From contig JADMKR010000261.1 in the NCBI GenBank assembly GCA_015478765.1, positions 1 through 9,352 on the forward strand: a stretch of 9,352 nucleotides of DNA. The letters run 5' to 3'. The notes under the pieces were generated by a model. It was not told the DNA's origin, made no database searches, and saw only the letters and a program-made list of their open reading frames with translations. Shown piece by piece: positions 1-6,796 of this stretch. Position 1 is the first letter of the stretch, and each line of letters starts with the position of its first letter. The stretch comes from Flavobacterium sp. (GTDB taxonomy: Bacteria; Bacteroidota; Bacteroidia; Flavobacteriales; Flavobacteriaceae). A program made the position numbers and the translations under genes.

Positions 1-462
1 CCTGGTCTTTCCAAAGCCGGTAAGCCGGGTGCTTACAACCTAACGCCTGGTTCCGGAAATGAAGTTACTGTGAGCGTCACAGGTAAATTACCTGATGGGG
101 CAACTGTGTCTGATAAGAAAACTTTCCGTATAAAAAACATCCCTGGACCTGCTGGTGCTATTGCCGGTACGACAGGTACGGTTAAAGGTCAAAAGTCGCG
201 TCTTGAGGTATCACAGATTTCTGCGGTATTGGAAGACTTTGCTTACGATTTAAATTTTCAGGTTACTCAGTTCTCTTTCAAAGTATCAGGTCAGCCTACG
301 GTTATCGTAAATGGTGATCGTGTAAATGCTCAGTGTAAAGCTGCTTTGGCTCGCGCCGGACGTGGTGATCAAGTAGTTATTTCAGATATCAAGACCAGAG
401 TTGTAGGTGTTTCAGGAATTCTTCCTCCTAAAACCGCACCGGTTGTTTACGAAATACAATAA
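1..462 (+). CDS. gldM: GldM, C-terminal part (type IX secretion / gliding motor shaft)
   Basis: This is the 3' end of gldM; the 5' end lies before the window. Reading frame 1 is open from the first base to a TAA at 460-462, giving 153 residues. They are rich in Gly, Val, Thr and Pro, as expected for the periplasmic beta-sandwich domains at the end of GldM. Recognisable stretches are NIPGPAGAIAG, the QFSFKVSGQP segment and a terminal ILPPKTAPVVYEIQ. Known for the family: GldM has one N-terminal transmembrane helix that forms the proton-driven motor with GldL, and a long periplasmic shaft of several domains that reaches the GldK/GldN ring. The fragment would be the last one or two of those domains. 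gldN follows 48 bases downstream on the same strand, the standard order. The identification rests on sequence resemblance and on this order; the reading frame looks intact. Confidence 0.93.
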   Translation, partial: PGLSKAGKPGAYNLTPGSGNEVTVSVTGKLPDGATVSDKKTFRIKNIPGPAGAIAGTTGTVKGQKSRLEVSQISAVLEDFAYDLNFQVTQFSFKVSGQPTVIVNGDRVNAQCKAALARAGRGDQVVISDIKTRVVGVSGILPPKTAPVVYEIQ

Positions 463-468
463 ACATTT

Positions 469-490
469 AAGTTGGTCGTTTAACCTACTT
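469..490 (+). other. Possible hairpin between gldM and gldN
   Basis: The 48-base gldM-gldN gap holds an imperfect inverted repeat. AAGTTGGT (469-476) pairs with ACCTACTT (483-490) across a 6-base loop, with 7 of 8 pairs formed and one T-T mismatch. An A/T-rich stretch follows up to the gldN start at 511, but there is no T run, so it is not an intrinsic terminator. It could be an RNA processing or stability element within the operon, or chance in AT-rich DNA. Confidence 0.3.
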
Positions 491-510
491 GGATATATAT
501 AAATTATAAC

Positions 511-1425
511 ATGAAGTCAAGAAATTTTTTAACGGTTGTTTTTGTTTTCACTATGGGTGTTGCATCTTTTGCTCAATCCAATCTGCTGAATGCAAAAACC
601 CCAGATGAGATAGGAAAGAAGACTGCAGCTCAGCTGATCTCTGACAATGATAAACCGTTGGCTTATGGCTACGTGCATGATAGAGATGTTCTAATGGGAA
701 AAACTGTTTGGGAGTTTATTGACTTGGACGAACGGATAAACTTCCCACTTTACTTCCCTGTCGATACTGCTAACATTGGAAAAGACAGAAGATCTTTATT
801 TGATGTTCTCGTAAAGGGGATTAAAAGTGGAGAGATCACTGAAGTCTATGCCGACGATTATTTCAATACCAAAAGGACATTGAAAGACATGAAGAACTCA
901 TTTACGTATGTTGATACGATTCAGTCGGGTCTCGACGAAATCAACACCTACTATGATGAGTATATGTCAGGAAAACGTGTGCTTGACGAACAGTTCATCG
1001 ATAGAAGAGAATTGACTTCACAGGATATTTTCGGATATAGAATAAAAGGCTTTTGGTATTTCGACAACCGTCAGGGTGAATTGAAGTACAGGTTACTGGC
1101 AATTTGCCCGGTAGCGCCTGAAGCCCGTGAAATTGGTGCTGAAGATCCGGATGTCATCGATCTTTTTTGGGTGTATTTCCCCGCAGTACGTGATATCCTG
1201 CATGAGCATAAAGCGTTTAATGACCGAAATTCCGCTATGCCAATTACCTTTGACCATTTATTGAATTCACGTCGTTTTAGCGCTGTGATTTACAAAGAGG
1301 AAAATGTGTACGGCGATAGGAAGATTGAAGAATACATGAAAGAAAATGCGCAGATGCAACTCTTAGAGTCCGAAAGGGTGAAAGATAAAATCCGCGATTT
1401 CGAATCAGATATGTGGAATTATTAG
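511..1425 (+). CDS. gldN: GldN, type IX secretion system / gliding motility protein
   Basis: This complete 304-residue gene encodes GldN (PorN in Porphyromonas), a periplasmic component that forms the ring with the lipoprotein GldK (PorK) beneath the outer membrane, contacted by the GldM shaft. It is required for type IX secretion and gliding in the family. The protein begins with a signal peptide (residues 1-21, hydrophobic LTVVFVFTMGVASFA, probable cleavage before Q22). The mature part carries family-like stretches such as KTVWEFIDLDERIN, FPLYFP and GYRIKGFWYFD, and an acidic, helical C-terminal end. Its length is close to that of known GldN proteins. The ATG at 511 is chosen because it begins the signal peptide. 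It is preceded by an AT-rich tract (TATATATAAATTATAA) rather than a Shine-Dalgarno site, as is normal for flavobacteria. It is probably transcribed with gldM and ends at the terminator at 1443-1472. Confidence 0.95.
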   Translation: MKSRNFLTVVFVFTMGVASFAQSNLLNAKTPDEIGKKTAAQLISDNDKPLAYGYVHDRDVLMGKTVWEFIDLDERINFPLYFPVDTANIGKDRRSLFDVLVKGIKSGEITEVYADDYFNTKRTLKDMKNSFTYVDTIQSGLDEINTYYDEYMSGKRVLDEQFIDRRELTSQDIFGYRIKGFWYFDNRQGELKYRLLAICPVAPEAREIGAEDPDVIDLFWVYFPAVRDILHEHKAFNDRNSAMPITFDHLLNSRRFSAVIYKEENVYGDRKIEEYMKENAQMQLLESERVKDKIRDFESDMWNY

Positions 1426-1442
1426 AAAATTCTAATTTCCTT

Positions 1443-1472
1443 AAAACCCTTGTCGATGGCAAGGGTTTTTTT
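1443..1472 (+). terminator. Intrinsic terminator after gldN
   Basis: AAAACCCTTG (1443-1452) pairs perfectly over 10 bases with CAAGGGTTTT (1460-1469) around the 7-base loop TCGATGG, and the T run continues to 1472. The hairpin starts 17 bases after the gldN stop codon, so it closes the gld operon. The ATG of the next gene lies only 11 bases beyond the T run. Confidence 0.88.
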
Positions 1473-1483
1473 ATTTTTATACC

Positions 1484-2548
1484 ATGGTAGATTACATTAT
1501 TGTCGGTTGCGGACTTGCGGGTATCGCTTTTTCCGAAACTGCACTGCAACACGGGCGTTCGGTCGTGGTTTTCGATGACAGCTCCCAAACTTCATCCACC
1601 ATCGCGGGTGGTTTGTACAATCCGGTGATACTAAAAAGGTTTTCAGGATTGCAGAATGCGCAAGCGCAATTGGATAAATTGGTGCCCTTTTACCGCGCTC
1701 TTGAGGATCGCCTGCTTATTAAAGTGTTGCACCCGCTGCCAATTCTGCGTCGTTTCCATTCAATTGAGGAGCAAAACGATTGGTTCTCCGCCTCCGATAA
1801 ACCTATTCTTTCTGATTTTCTATCTCCCAATCTCGTTACAACGAGGTTCAACGGAATTGAATCGCCTTTCGCTTATGGCGAAGTGCTGCAGACCGGCTAT
1901 GTCGATACTGAAAAACTGCTGAAAAGTTACACACAATATCTGCGAGCGATTGAATCTTATCGCGATGAAACTTTTTCCTACATAGACATTATTCGAAATA
2001 GCGATTTTTTCGAGTATCGCGGAATCAAAGCACGGAATATAGTATTTGCAGAAGGTTTCGGAATTCACGCAAATCCCTACTTTAATTACCTTCCGCTCGA
2101 GGGAACCAAAGGTGAACTCTTAATCATTGAAGCGCCAGATCTGCAATTAGATAAAATCATCAACAGCAGTATATTTATTCTACCGCTGGGTAATAACCGT
2201 TTTAAGCTGGGCGCAACATACAACTGGGTAGACAAGACCAATAATCCGAGCCCTGCGGGTTTAGCCGAACTCCTTCAGCGCGCCAGAGAAGTTTTGAACT
2301 GCGAATTTAAAGTTATTCAGCACCATGCCGGAATCAGGCCAACATTGGCAGACAGAAAGCCGCTTTTAGGACGTCATCCCGAAATCCGGGGATATTACGT
2401 TTTTAACGGACTTGGGACGCGAGGTGTAATGCTGGCGCCTTATATGGCCGAGGAATTATTCAAGAACATAGAAGACGGTTCGGCGATTGCAGCGGAAAAT
2501 AGTATCACTAGGTACGCGGCTTCTTATCCATTGACCGATCGTAATTGA
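1484..2548 (+). CDS. DAO-family FAD-dependent oxidoreductase
   Basis: This 354-residue protein belongs to the D-amino-acid-oxidase/glycine-oxidase fold (DAO, also the C-terminal module of MnmC). The N-terminus has the FAD-binding Rossmann motif GCGLAG (residues 8-13) after the strand VDYIIV, with an aspartate-ended second strand (VVVFDD, about 27-32). The AGGLYNP segment follows near residue 41. The C-terminal part has the family's FAD/substrate region GIRPTLADRKP (283-293) and the NGLGTRG loop (308-314). There is no signal peptide, so it is probably cytosolic. The substrate cannot be read from the sequence; an amino acid, an imino acid or a modified nucleoside side chain are all possible. 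The ATG at 1484 is chosen because the Rossmann strand starts directly after it. It sits unusually close to the gldN terminator. The 3' end overlaps the convergent DUF983 gene by 41 bases. Confidence 0.88.
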   Translation: MVDYIIVGCGLAGIAFSETALQHGRSVVVFDDSSQTSSTIAGGLYNPVILKRFSGLQNAQAQLDKLVPFYRALEDRLLIKVLHPLPILRRFHSIEEQNDWFSASDKPILSDFLSPNLVTTRFNGIESPFAYGEVLQTGYVDTEKLLKSYTQYLRAIESYRDETFSYIDIIRNSDFFEYRGIKARNIVFAEGFGIHANPYFNYLPLEGTKGELLIIEAPDLQLDKIINSSIFILPLGNNRFKLGATYNWVDKTNNPSPAGLAELLQRAREVLNCEFKVIQHHAGIRPTLADRKPLLGRHPEIRGYYVFNGLGTRGVMLAPYMAEELFKNIEDGSAIAAENSITRYAASYPLTDRN

Positions 2549-2900
2549 TAAATATATTTATGTAGATGTTTCTGGCCAACCGTGTAATAGGTGGCATTAA
2601 AAGCAGCAATCCTATTAAAATAACTAAAAATGCAACCTCGATTTCCAGCCCCACAAATGCGTACGTGATCGCAAATAAAACAACGCAGGCCGCAACTCCA
2701 AGTCCGTAACTCACATACATCGATCCGAAAAAGAAATTTGGTTCTATTTTATATTTGAGACCGCAATGCCGGCAGTTATCATGCATTTTCATTGTTTGAG
2801 CAATGTTGTACGGATTGCTGTTGATGTACATCTTGTCATTATGGCATCTAGGACAAGTTCCTGTTAAAATGCTATATAGTTTGGATCCTTTTTTTAACAT
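2508..2900 (-). CDS. DUF983 family zinc-ribbon membrane protein
   Basis: This small membrane protein (130 residues from the chosen start) is of unknown function. An N-terminal zinc ribbon is formed by CPRC (C16, C19) and CRHC (C43, C46), four cysteines that could hold one Zn ion. It is followed by two transmembrane helices at about 60-83 and 86-104 and a short basic tail. This layout matches DUF983 proteins, which are common in Bacteroidota and Alphaproteobacteria. An ATG at 2948 would add 16 residues. I prefer the ATG at 2900 because the protein then begins MLKKGSKLY, as in relatives as I recall them, and because a perfect -7 promoter element (TAAATTTG, minus strand) lies at 2953-2946, which would overlap the longer start. 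It is divergent from the ABC-F gene and convergent with the FAD oxidoreductase. Confidence 0.85.
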   Translation of the reverse strand: MLKKGSKLYSILTGTCPRCHNDKMYINSNPYNIAQTMKMHDNCRHCGLKYKIEPNFFFGSMYVSYGLGVAACVVLFAITYAFVGLEIEVAFLVILIGLLLLMPPITRLARNIYINIFINYDRSMDKKPRT

Positions 2901-2945
2901 TTGCAAAATTATTGATAGCGGGCAATGAAGTTTGCCAAGCCGCGT

Positions 2946-2953
2946 CAAATTTA
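2946..2953 (-). promoter_or_regulatory. Probable -7 promoter element of the DUF983 gene
   Basis: On the minus strand the bases read TAAATTTG, a perfect match to the Bacteroidota -7 consensus TAnnTTTG. Transcription would start near 2940, about 40 bases before the ATG at 2900. I see no good TTTG/TTG -33 element at the usual 17-23 base spacing, so the promoter is only moderately supported. It is the main sequence argument for the shorter start. Confidence 0.5.
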
Positions 2954-2982
2954 CGAATACCTGTTGTTAATACACATAATAA

Positions 2983-4890
2983 ATGCTTAATATCCATAAC
3001 CTTTCGGTATCCTTTGGCGGGACATATTTATTTGAAGAAGTAACTTTCAGACTTGGTGCGGGAGACCGCGTAGGTCTGGTGGGAAAAAATGGTGCTGGTA
3101 AATCGACCATGCTTAAAATTCTTGCGCGTGATTTCGCGCCTGACTCAGGTAGTATTGCAGCTGAAAAGGAAATCAGGATCGGATTCTTGCGCCAGGACAT
3201 CGATTTTGAGCAAGGTCGTACCGTTCTTGAGGAAGCTTATCAGGCATTCACCGACATAAAAGAAGTTGAGCGCCAACTCGAGGAAACAAACCACCAGCTC
3301 GTTACACGCACCGATTACGAAAGCGATGATTATAGCAAAATCATAGAAGACTTATCCGATTATACGCATCGCTTCGAACTTTTAGGCGGGTATAATTATG
3401 TGGGCGACACAGAGAAAATTTTACTCGGCCTCGGTTTTAAACGCGAGGATTTCAATAACCCGACCGAAACTTTTTCCGGCGGATGGCGAATGCGGATCGA
3501 GCTTGCAAAGTTGCTCTTACAGGCAAACGATGTATTGCTACTGGATGAACCTACCAATCACCTCGATATCGAATCGATCATTTGGCTTGAAAACTTTTTG
3601 CGCAATTATCCCGGAGTTGTGGTAATTGTTTCGCACGATAAAATGTTTTTGGACAATGTGACCAACCGAACCATCGAGATATCGCTTGGGAAAGCGTATG
3701 ACTTCAACAAACCGTATTCCCAATACCTGGAGTTGCGTCATGAAATCCGTGAGAAACAATTGGCGACGCAGAAAAATCAGCAGAAAAAAATTGAGGAAAC
3801 CGAGAAACTGATTGAGAAATTCCGTGCCAAGGCATCGAAGGCGTCAATGGCACAGTCGCTTATAAAAAAACTTGACAAGGTAGAACGGATCGAGGTTGAT
3901 GAAGACGATAATTCGGTTATGAATATTTCATTTCCAGTTTCAAAAGTCCCTGGTAAAGTTGTTATAGAAGCTGATCACGTGACTAAAAGTTATGGCGATA
4001 AAACCATTTTAAAAGATATTTCTCTATTGGTGGAACGCGGAAGCAAAATAGCCTTCGTGGGTCAGAATGGTCAAGGCAAATCGACATTTATCAAAGCCAT
4101 TGTTAATGAATTCGAATACGACGGGACTATAAAATTGGGGCATAATGTCCAGATCGGTTATTTTGCCCAAAATCAGGCCGAGTATCTCGACGGAGAAATT
4201 ACGCTGCTGCAAACCATGGAAGACGCTGCTACCGATACCAATCGCTCTAAAGTTCGCGATATGTTAGGATCTTTCCTTTTTCGCGGTGACGATGTCGAGA
4301 AAAAAGTAAAGGTACTCTCGGGTGGTGAACGCAACCGGCTGGCGTTGTGTAAACTTCTGTTACAACCAATCAATGTCTTGGTTATGGATGAACCTACCAA
4401 TCACCTTGATATCAAATCAAAGAATGTTTTGAAAGCGGCGCTACAGAAATACGAAGGTACGCTGCTGCTTGTTTCGCATGATCGGGACTTTCTACAAGGA
4501 ATGTCGAACCTGGTTTATGAATTCAAAGATCAGAAAATTAAGGAATATCTTGGCGACATTAATTATTTCCTCGATCAGCGTAATCTGGAGAACATGCGCG
4601 AAGTGGAACGAAAAGATGTGATTAAGAAGGAATCGCCCAAAGAGAGCAACAAGGTTTCCTACGAAAATCAAAAGCGCGGCAAATCGCTTCAGAATCGATT
4701 GAGTAAAATCGAAAGTCAGATCAAGCAACTCGAGCGCGATATACAGCACGACGATAAAATGCTGGCGACTAATTATGACAAGAATATCGAAGACGCTAAT
4801 TTCTTTAAGGCCTACAACCAAAAGAAGGAAGCGCTCGACCAGTTATTATTGGATTGGGAAATCGTTCAGGAAGAAATTGAAAATGCCTAG
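2983..4890 (+). CDS. ABC-F family ATPase (Uup/EttA-like ribosome-associated protein)
   Basis: This 635-residue protein has two ABC ATPase domains and no membrane segment, the ABC-F arrangement. These proteins bind the ribosomal E site and adjust stalled or initiating ribosomes; some relatives give antibiotic resistance by target protection. Domain 1 has Walker A GKNGAGKS (34-41), signature FSGGW (164-168) and Walker B LDEPTNHLD (187-195). Domain 2 has GQNGQGKS (360-367), LSGGE (445-449) and MDEPTNHLD (468-476). Both DEPTNHLD boxes keep the catalytic glutamate. The linker of about 235-305 is charged and helical, as in the P-site tRNA interaction motif. A C-terminal coiled coil (about 565-635) makes it closer to Uup or YheS-like members than to EttA. 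The linker is of ordinary length, giving no clear sign of a resistance type. The stop codon overlaps that of the convergent App1-like gene. Confidence 0.93.
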   Translation: MLNIHNLSVSFGGTYLFEEVTFRLGAGDRVGLVGKNGAGKSTMLKILARDFAPDSGSIAAEKEIRIGFLRQDIDFEQGRTVLEEAYQAFTDIKEVERQLEETNHQLVTRTDYESDDYSKIIEDLSDYTHRFELLGGYNYVGDTEKILLGLGFKREDFNNPTETFSGGWRMRIELAKLLLQANDVLLLDEPTNHLDIESIIWLENFLRNYPGVVVIVSHDKMFLDNVTNRTIEISLGKAYDFNKPYSQYLELRHEIREKQLATQKNQQKKIEETEKLIEKFRAKASKASMAQSLIKKLDKVERIEVDEDDNSVMNISFPVSKVPGKVVIEADHVTKSYGDKTILKDISLLVERGSKIAFVGQNGQGKSTFIKAIVNEFEYDGTIKLGHNVQIGYFAQNQAEYLDGEITLLQTMEDAATDTNRSKVRDMLGSFLFRGDDVEKKVKVLSGGERNRLALCKLLLQPINVLVMDEPTNHLDIKSKNVLKAALQKYEGTLLLVSHDRDFLQGMSNLVYEFKDQKIKEYLGDINYFLDQRNLENMREVERKDVIKKESPKESNKVSYENQKRGKSLQNRLSKIESQIKQLERDIQHDDKMLATNYDKNIEDANFFKAYNQKKEALDQLLLDWEIVQEEIENA

Positions 4891-5855
4891 GCAATAAGTC
4901 CGATTTTTTTTGAATGTTCGATCGCTTCAGCGCTATTTTGGAAGTAACAAACTGCAACTCCAAGTGATTCTATATTTTTCATAGCTTCGACGGATTTGGC
5001 TTTCTTATTTTTGCCGGTTTGGCGGATATAAACCGCTTTTACTGTGACCGGAAATATCTTGCAGATGTTTTCGTATAAATATGGATCATGCTGCGAATCG
5101 TCGCCCAGCAACGTATATTGTAAATGCGGATAGAATTCGAGGATATGCTTAATCTTGTCAAATTTATGATTGTGGTCGCCGCGACCGGTCAGAAAAAAAT
5201 CGGTCAAACTCGTCTTAATATCTTTCAACAAAAGTACGGCACGTGGCAAATCGTGCAATTTGGTAAAATCGACAATGAACCGATATAGATTCCATTCGCT
5301 GCTGGAAACATAAAAAAAGGCATTATTTTCCTCTTTGTTGTTGTGGCCGGCAGTGCTCAATGCCTGATAATGCGGAACCACTCCTTCAAAAATTTTCCGG
5401 TCGTTAACATTGCGAAACAACAGTATATATAACTTTTTAAAGGCATTTCGGGTGTGCGATACCAAAAAAGTGTCGTCAATATCCGATATGAATCCGAAGT
5501 TGCCTTTATGCGGCCGAATAAAAGAGCCGTTTTCGCGAATTTCCTTTTCACCATACTTGATGAAGACGGTGTAATCTGTCCAGCCGGTGGCGATTTCATT
5601 ATCCAACGGTATGCAAAATTTAAAATAGCCGTCATCAAGTGTTTTGGTGTGTATCTGCCTTCCGTCATGCTCAAGGTATACGTCGGCATTTGCCTGGGTT
5701 TTTATGCGAAACATCCTGATAACCGACTTGGCATTTTTGAAATTCTTTTTCTGAAAATTATATTCCTCCTGCGTAGTTGGACTAAATACATGGCCCATTA
5801 CAATCAGCTCCTGGTCATTCGCATAACCCCTGTACAATTTTAATATTGGCTTCAT
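4887..5855 (-). CDS. App1-like phosphatase domain protein (DUF2183)
   Basis: The 322-residue protein matches the catalytic domain of yeast App1, a Mg-dependent phosphatidate phosphatase of the HAD superfamily (DUF2183). The HAD nucleophile motif DIDDT is at residues 125-129, preceded by FGFIS. Later conserved segments are VSSSEWNLY, the lysine-bearing KFDKIKHIL and LLGDDSQHDPYLY, which fit HAD motifs II to IV. The first 110 residues form a beta-rich N-terminal domain (GHVFSP, DDGYFKF). There is no signal peptide or membrane helix, so it is probably cytosolic or peripheral. Phosphatidate phosphatase activity is known for yeast App1; for bacterial members it is inference. It is divergent from a lipid kinase across 59 bases, which suggests a role in lipid turnover. 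Its TAG stop shares the CTAG at 4887-4890 with the TAG of the ABC-F gene. Confidence 0.87.
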   Translation of the reverse strand: MKPILKLYRGYANDQELIVMGHVFSPTTQEEYNFQKKNFKNAKSVIRMFRIKTQANADVYLEHDGRQIHTKTLDDGYFKFCIPLDNEIATGWTDYTVFIKYGEKEIRENGSFIRPHKGNFGFISDIDDTFLVSHTRNAFKKLYILLFRNVNDRKIFEGVVPHYQALSTAGHNNKEENNAFFYVSSSEWNLYRFIVDFTKLHDLPRAVLLLKDIKTSLTDFFLTGRGDHNHKFDKIKHILEFYPHLQYTLLGDDSQHDPYLYENICKIFPVTVKAVYIRQTGKNKKAKSVEAMKNIESLGVAVCYFQNSAEAIEHSKKIGLIA

Positions 5856-5864
5856 ATAATTTTA

Positions 5865-5872
5865 TACATTTG
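5865..5872 (+). promoter_or_regulatory. Probable -7 promoter element of the lipid kinase gene
   Basis: TACATTTG matches the Bacteroidota -7 consensus TAnnTTTG exactly. A TTG at 5846-5848, inside the start of the divergent App1-like gene, could be the -33 element, although its 16-base spacing is slightly short. Transcription would begin near 5879, leaving a leader of about 36 bases before the ATG at 5915. The same gap has a tandem CAAAATA repeat (5884-5897), which on the minus strand gives two TATTTTG boxes that resemble a degenerate -7 element for the App1-like gene. Confidence 0.55.
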
Positions 5873-5914
5873 GATGAGCCTAACAAAATACAAAATATTC
5901 AACTGTAATCGTAC

Positions 5915-6796
5915 ATGACAGTTAAAAAGAACCACATTTTGGTTGTAAATCCGATCGCGGGCGGCAACGATAAAGCAGACCTGATCGATGCGGTTAAAAG
6001 GTATGCCGCTGAGCGGGATGTCCAAATTACCATATATGAAACGACCGGACAAGATGACGAGGATCACATTGCCCAACTGTATAAAGATTTAAATCCCGAA
6101 CGGATCCTTGTAGCGGGTGGCGACGGTACCATAAAAATGGTGGCCGAGACACTTCAGCACACCGATATTATAATTGGATTGCTTCCCTCGGGCTCTGCCA
6201 ATGGGTTGTCAGTCGACCTGGATTTTCCCACAGATATAGACGAGGTCCTCAAGATTGCATTCGACAATGACTTTAAAGAAATGGATCTTGTTTGCATAAA
6301 CGATAAGAAAAGCTTGCATTTAAGCGACATCGGTCTCAATGCCGAGTTGATTAAAAATTACGAAAACAGTAATATTCGGGGAAAACTGGGCTATGCAATC
6401 CAGAGTTTTAATACGCTCCGTGATCAGGAAACGCCATTTATAGCCAAAATCAAGGTAAATGACATCGAGATTATAGCCGAGGCAAAAATGGTGGTGATCG
6501 CAAATGCAAAACGGTATGGAACAGGCGTCACTATAAATCCGTTTGGAAAAATGGATGACGGAAAATTTGAAATCATAATCTTGAAAAATCTCGATCTAGT
6601 CCTTTTTGGAAAAATCATAACAGGTAATATGCCGTTAAATTCAGAAGATATTGAAATACTTTCTGCCGAAAAAGCGCTGATTACGACCAACATTCCCGTT
6701 CACTTTCAAATTGATGGCGAGTATTACGGCGAAGTTCAACGGCTCGACATCAAAATGTTGAAAAAGCAGATGAAGGTAGCCGTTCCTAATCTTTAA
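5915..6796 (+). CDS. Diacylglycerol kinase family lipid kinase
   Basis: This 293-residue protein of the DAGK_cat/LCB5 superfamily (relatives DgkB, YegS, sphingosine kinases) transfers phosphate from ATP to a lipid hydroxyl. The N-terminal nucleotide-binding domain shows VVNPIAGG (10-17), the signature GGDGT (68-72) and PSGSANGLS (91-99), equivalent to the PLGTGND loop of other members. The C-terminal beta-sandwich domain runs from about 130 and ends with the usual FQIDGEYYG segment. The length is normal for single-domain bacterial enzymes. The lipid cannot be told from sequence. Diacylglycerol is the default, but Bacteroidota also make sphingolipids and this superfamily includes sphingosine and ceramide kinases. 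The ATG at 5915 lies directly before the first beta strand. The gene is divergent from the App1-like phosphatase, and its last 11 bases overlap the convergent acyltransferase gene. Confidence 0.92.
   Translation: MTVKKNHILVVNPIAGGNDKADLIDAVKRYAAERDVQITIYETTGQDDEDHIAQLYKDLNPERILVAGGDGTIKMVAETLQHTDIIIGLLPSGSANGLSVDLDFPTDIDEVLKIAFDNDFKEMDLVCINDKKSLHLSDIGLNAELIKNYENSNIRGKLGYAIQSFNTLRDQETPFIAKIKVNDIEIIAEAKMVVIANAKRYGTGVTINPFGKMDDGKFEIIILKNLDLVLFGKIITGNMPLNSEDIEILSAEKALITTNIPVHFQIDGEYYGEVQRLDIKMLKKQMKVAVPNL

Noticed and set aside
1277..1588. Minus-strand open frame of 103 codons across the end of gldN
   Set aside because: It lies opposite gldN, the terminator and the start of the oxidoreductase gene, and its translation resembles no protein family. 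It is a shadow of the coding strand.
2901..2948. 16-residue N-terminal extension of the DUF983 protein from the ATG at 2948
   Set aside because: It would overlap a perfect -7 promoter element (2953-2946), and the protein from 2900 begins as expected for the family.
2983..4890. ABC-F protein as an antibiotic-resistance determinant
   Set aside because: Length, linker and the C-terminal coiled coil fit housekeeping Uup-like members, and nothing nearby (leader peptide, mobile element) suggests a resistance gene.
4904..4911. Run of eight T after the ABC-F gene as an intrinsic terminator
   Set aside because: No stem with a loop precedes it. The 10-base palindrome at 4884-4893 has no loop and is 10 bases away, and the run is explained by lysine and isoleucine codons of the App1-like gene.
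5454..5843. Plus-strand open frame of 129 codons inside the App1-like gene
   Set aside because: The opposite strand holds a protein with clear HAD motifs; this translation has no domain features or plausible start signals.
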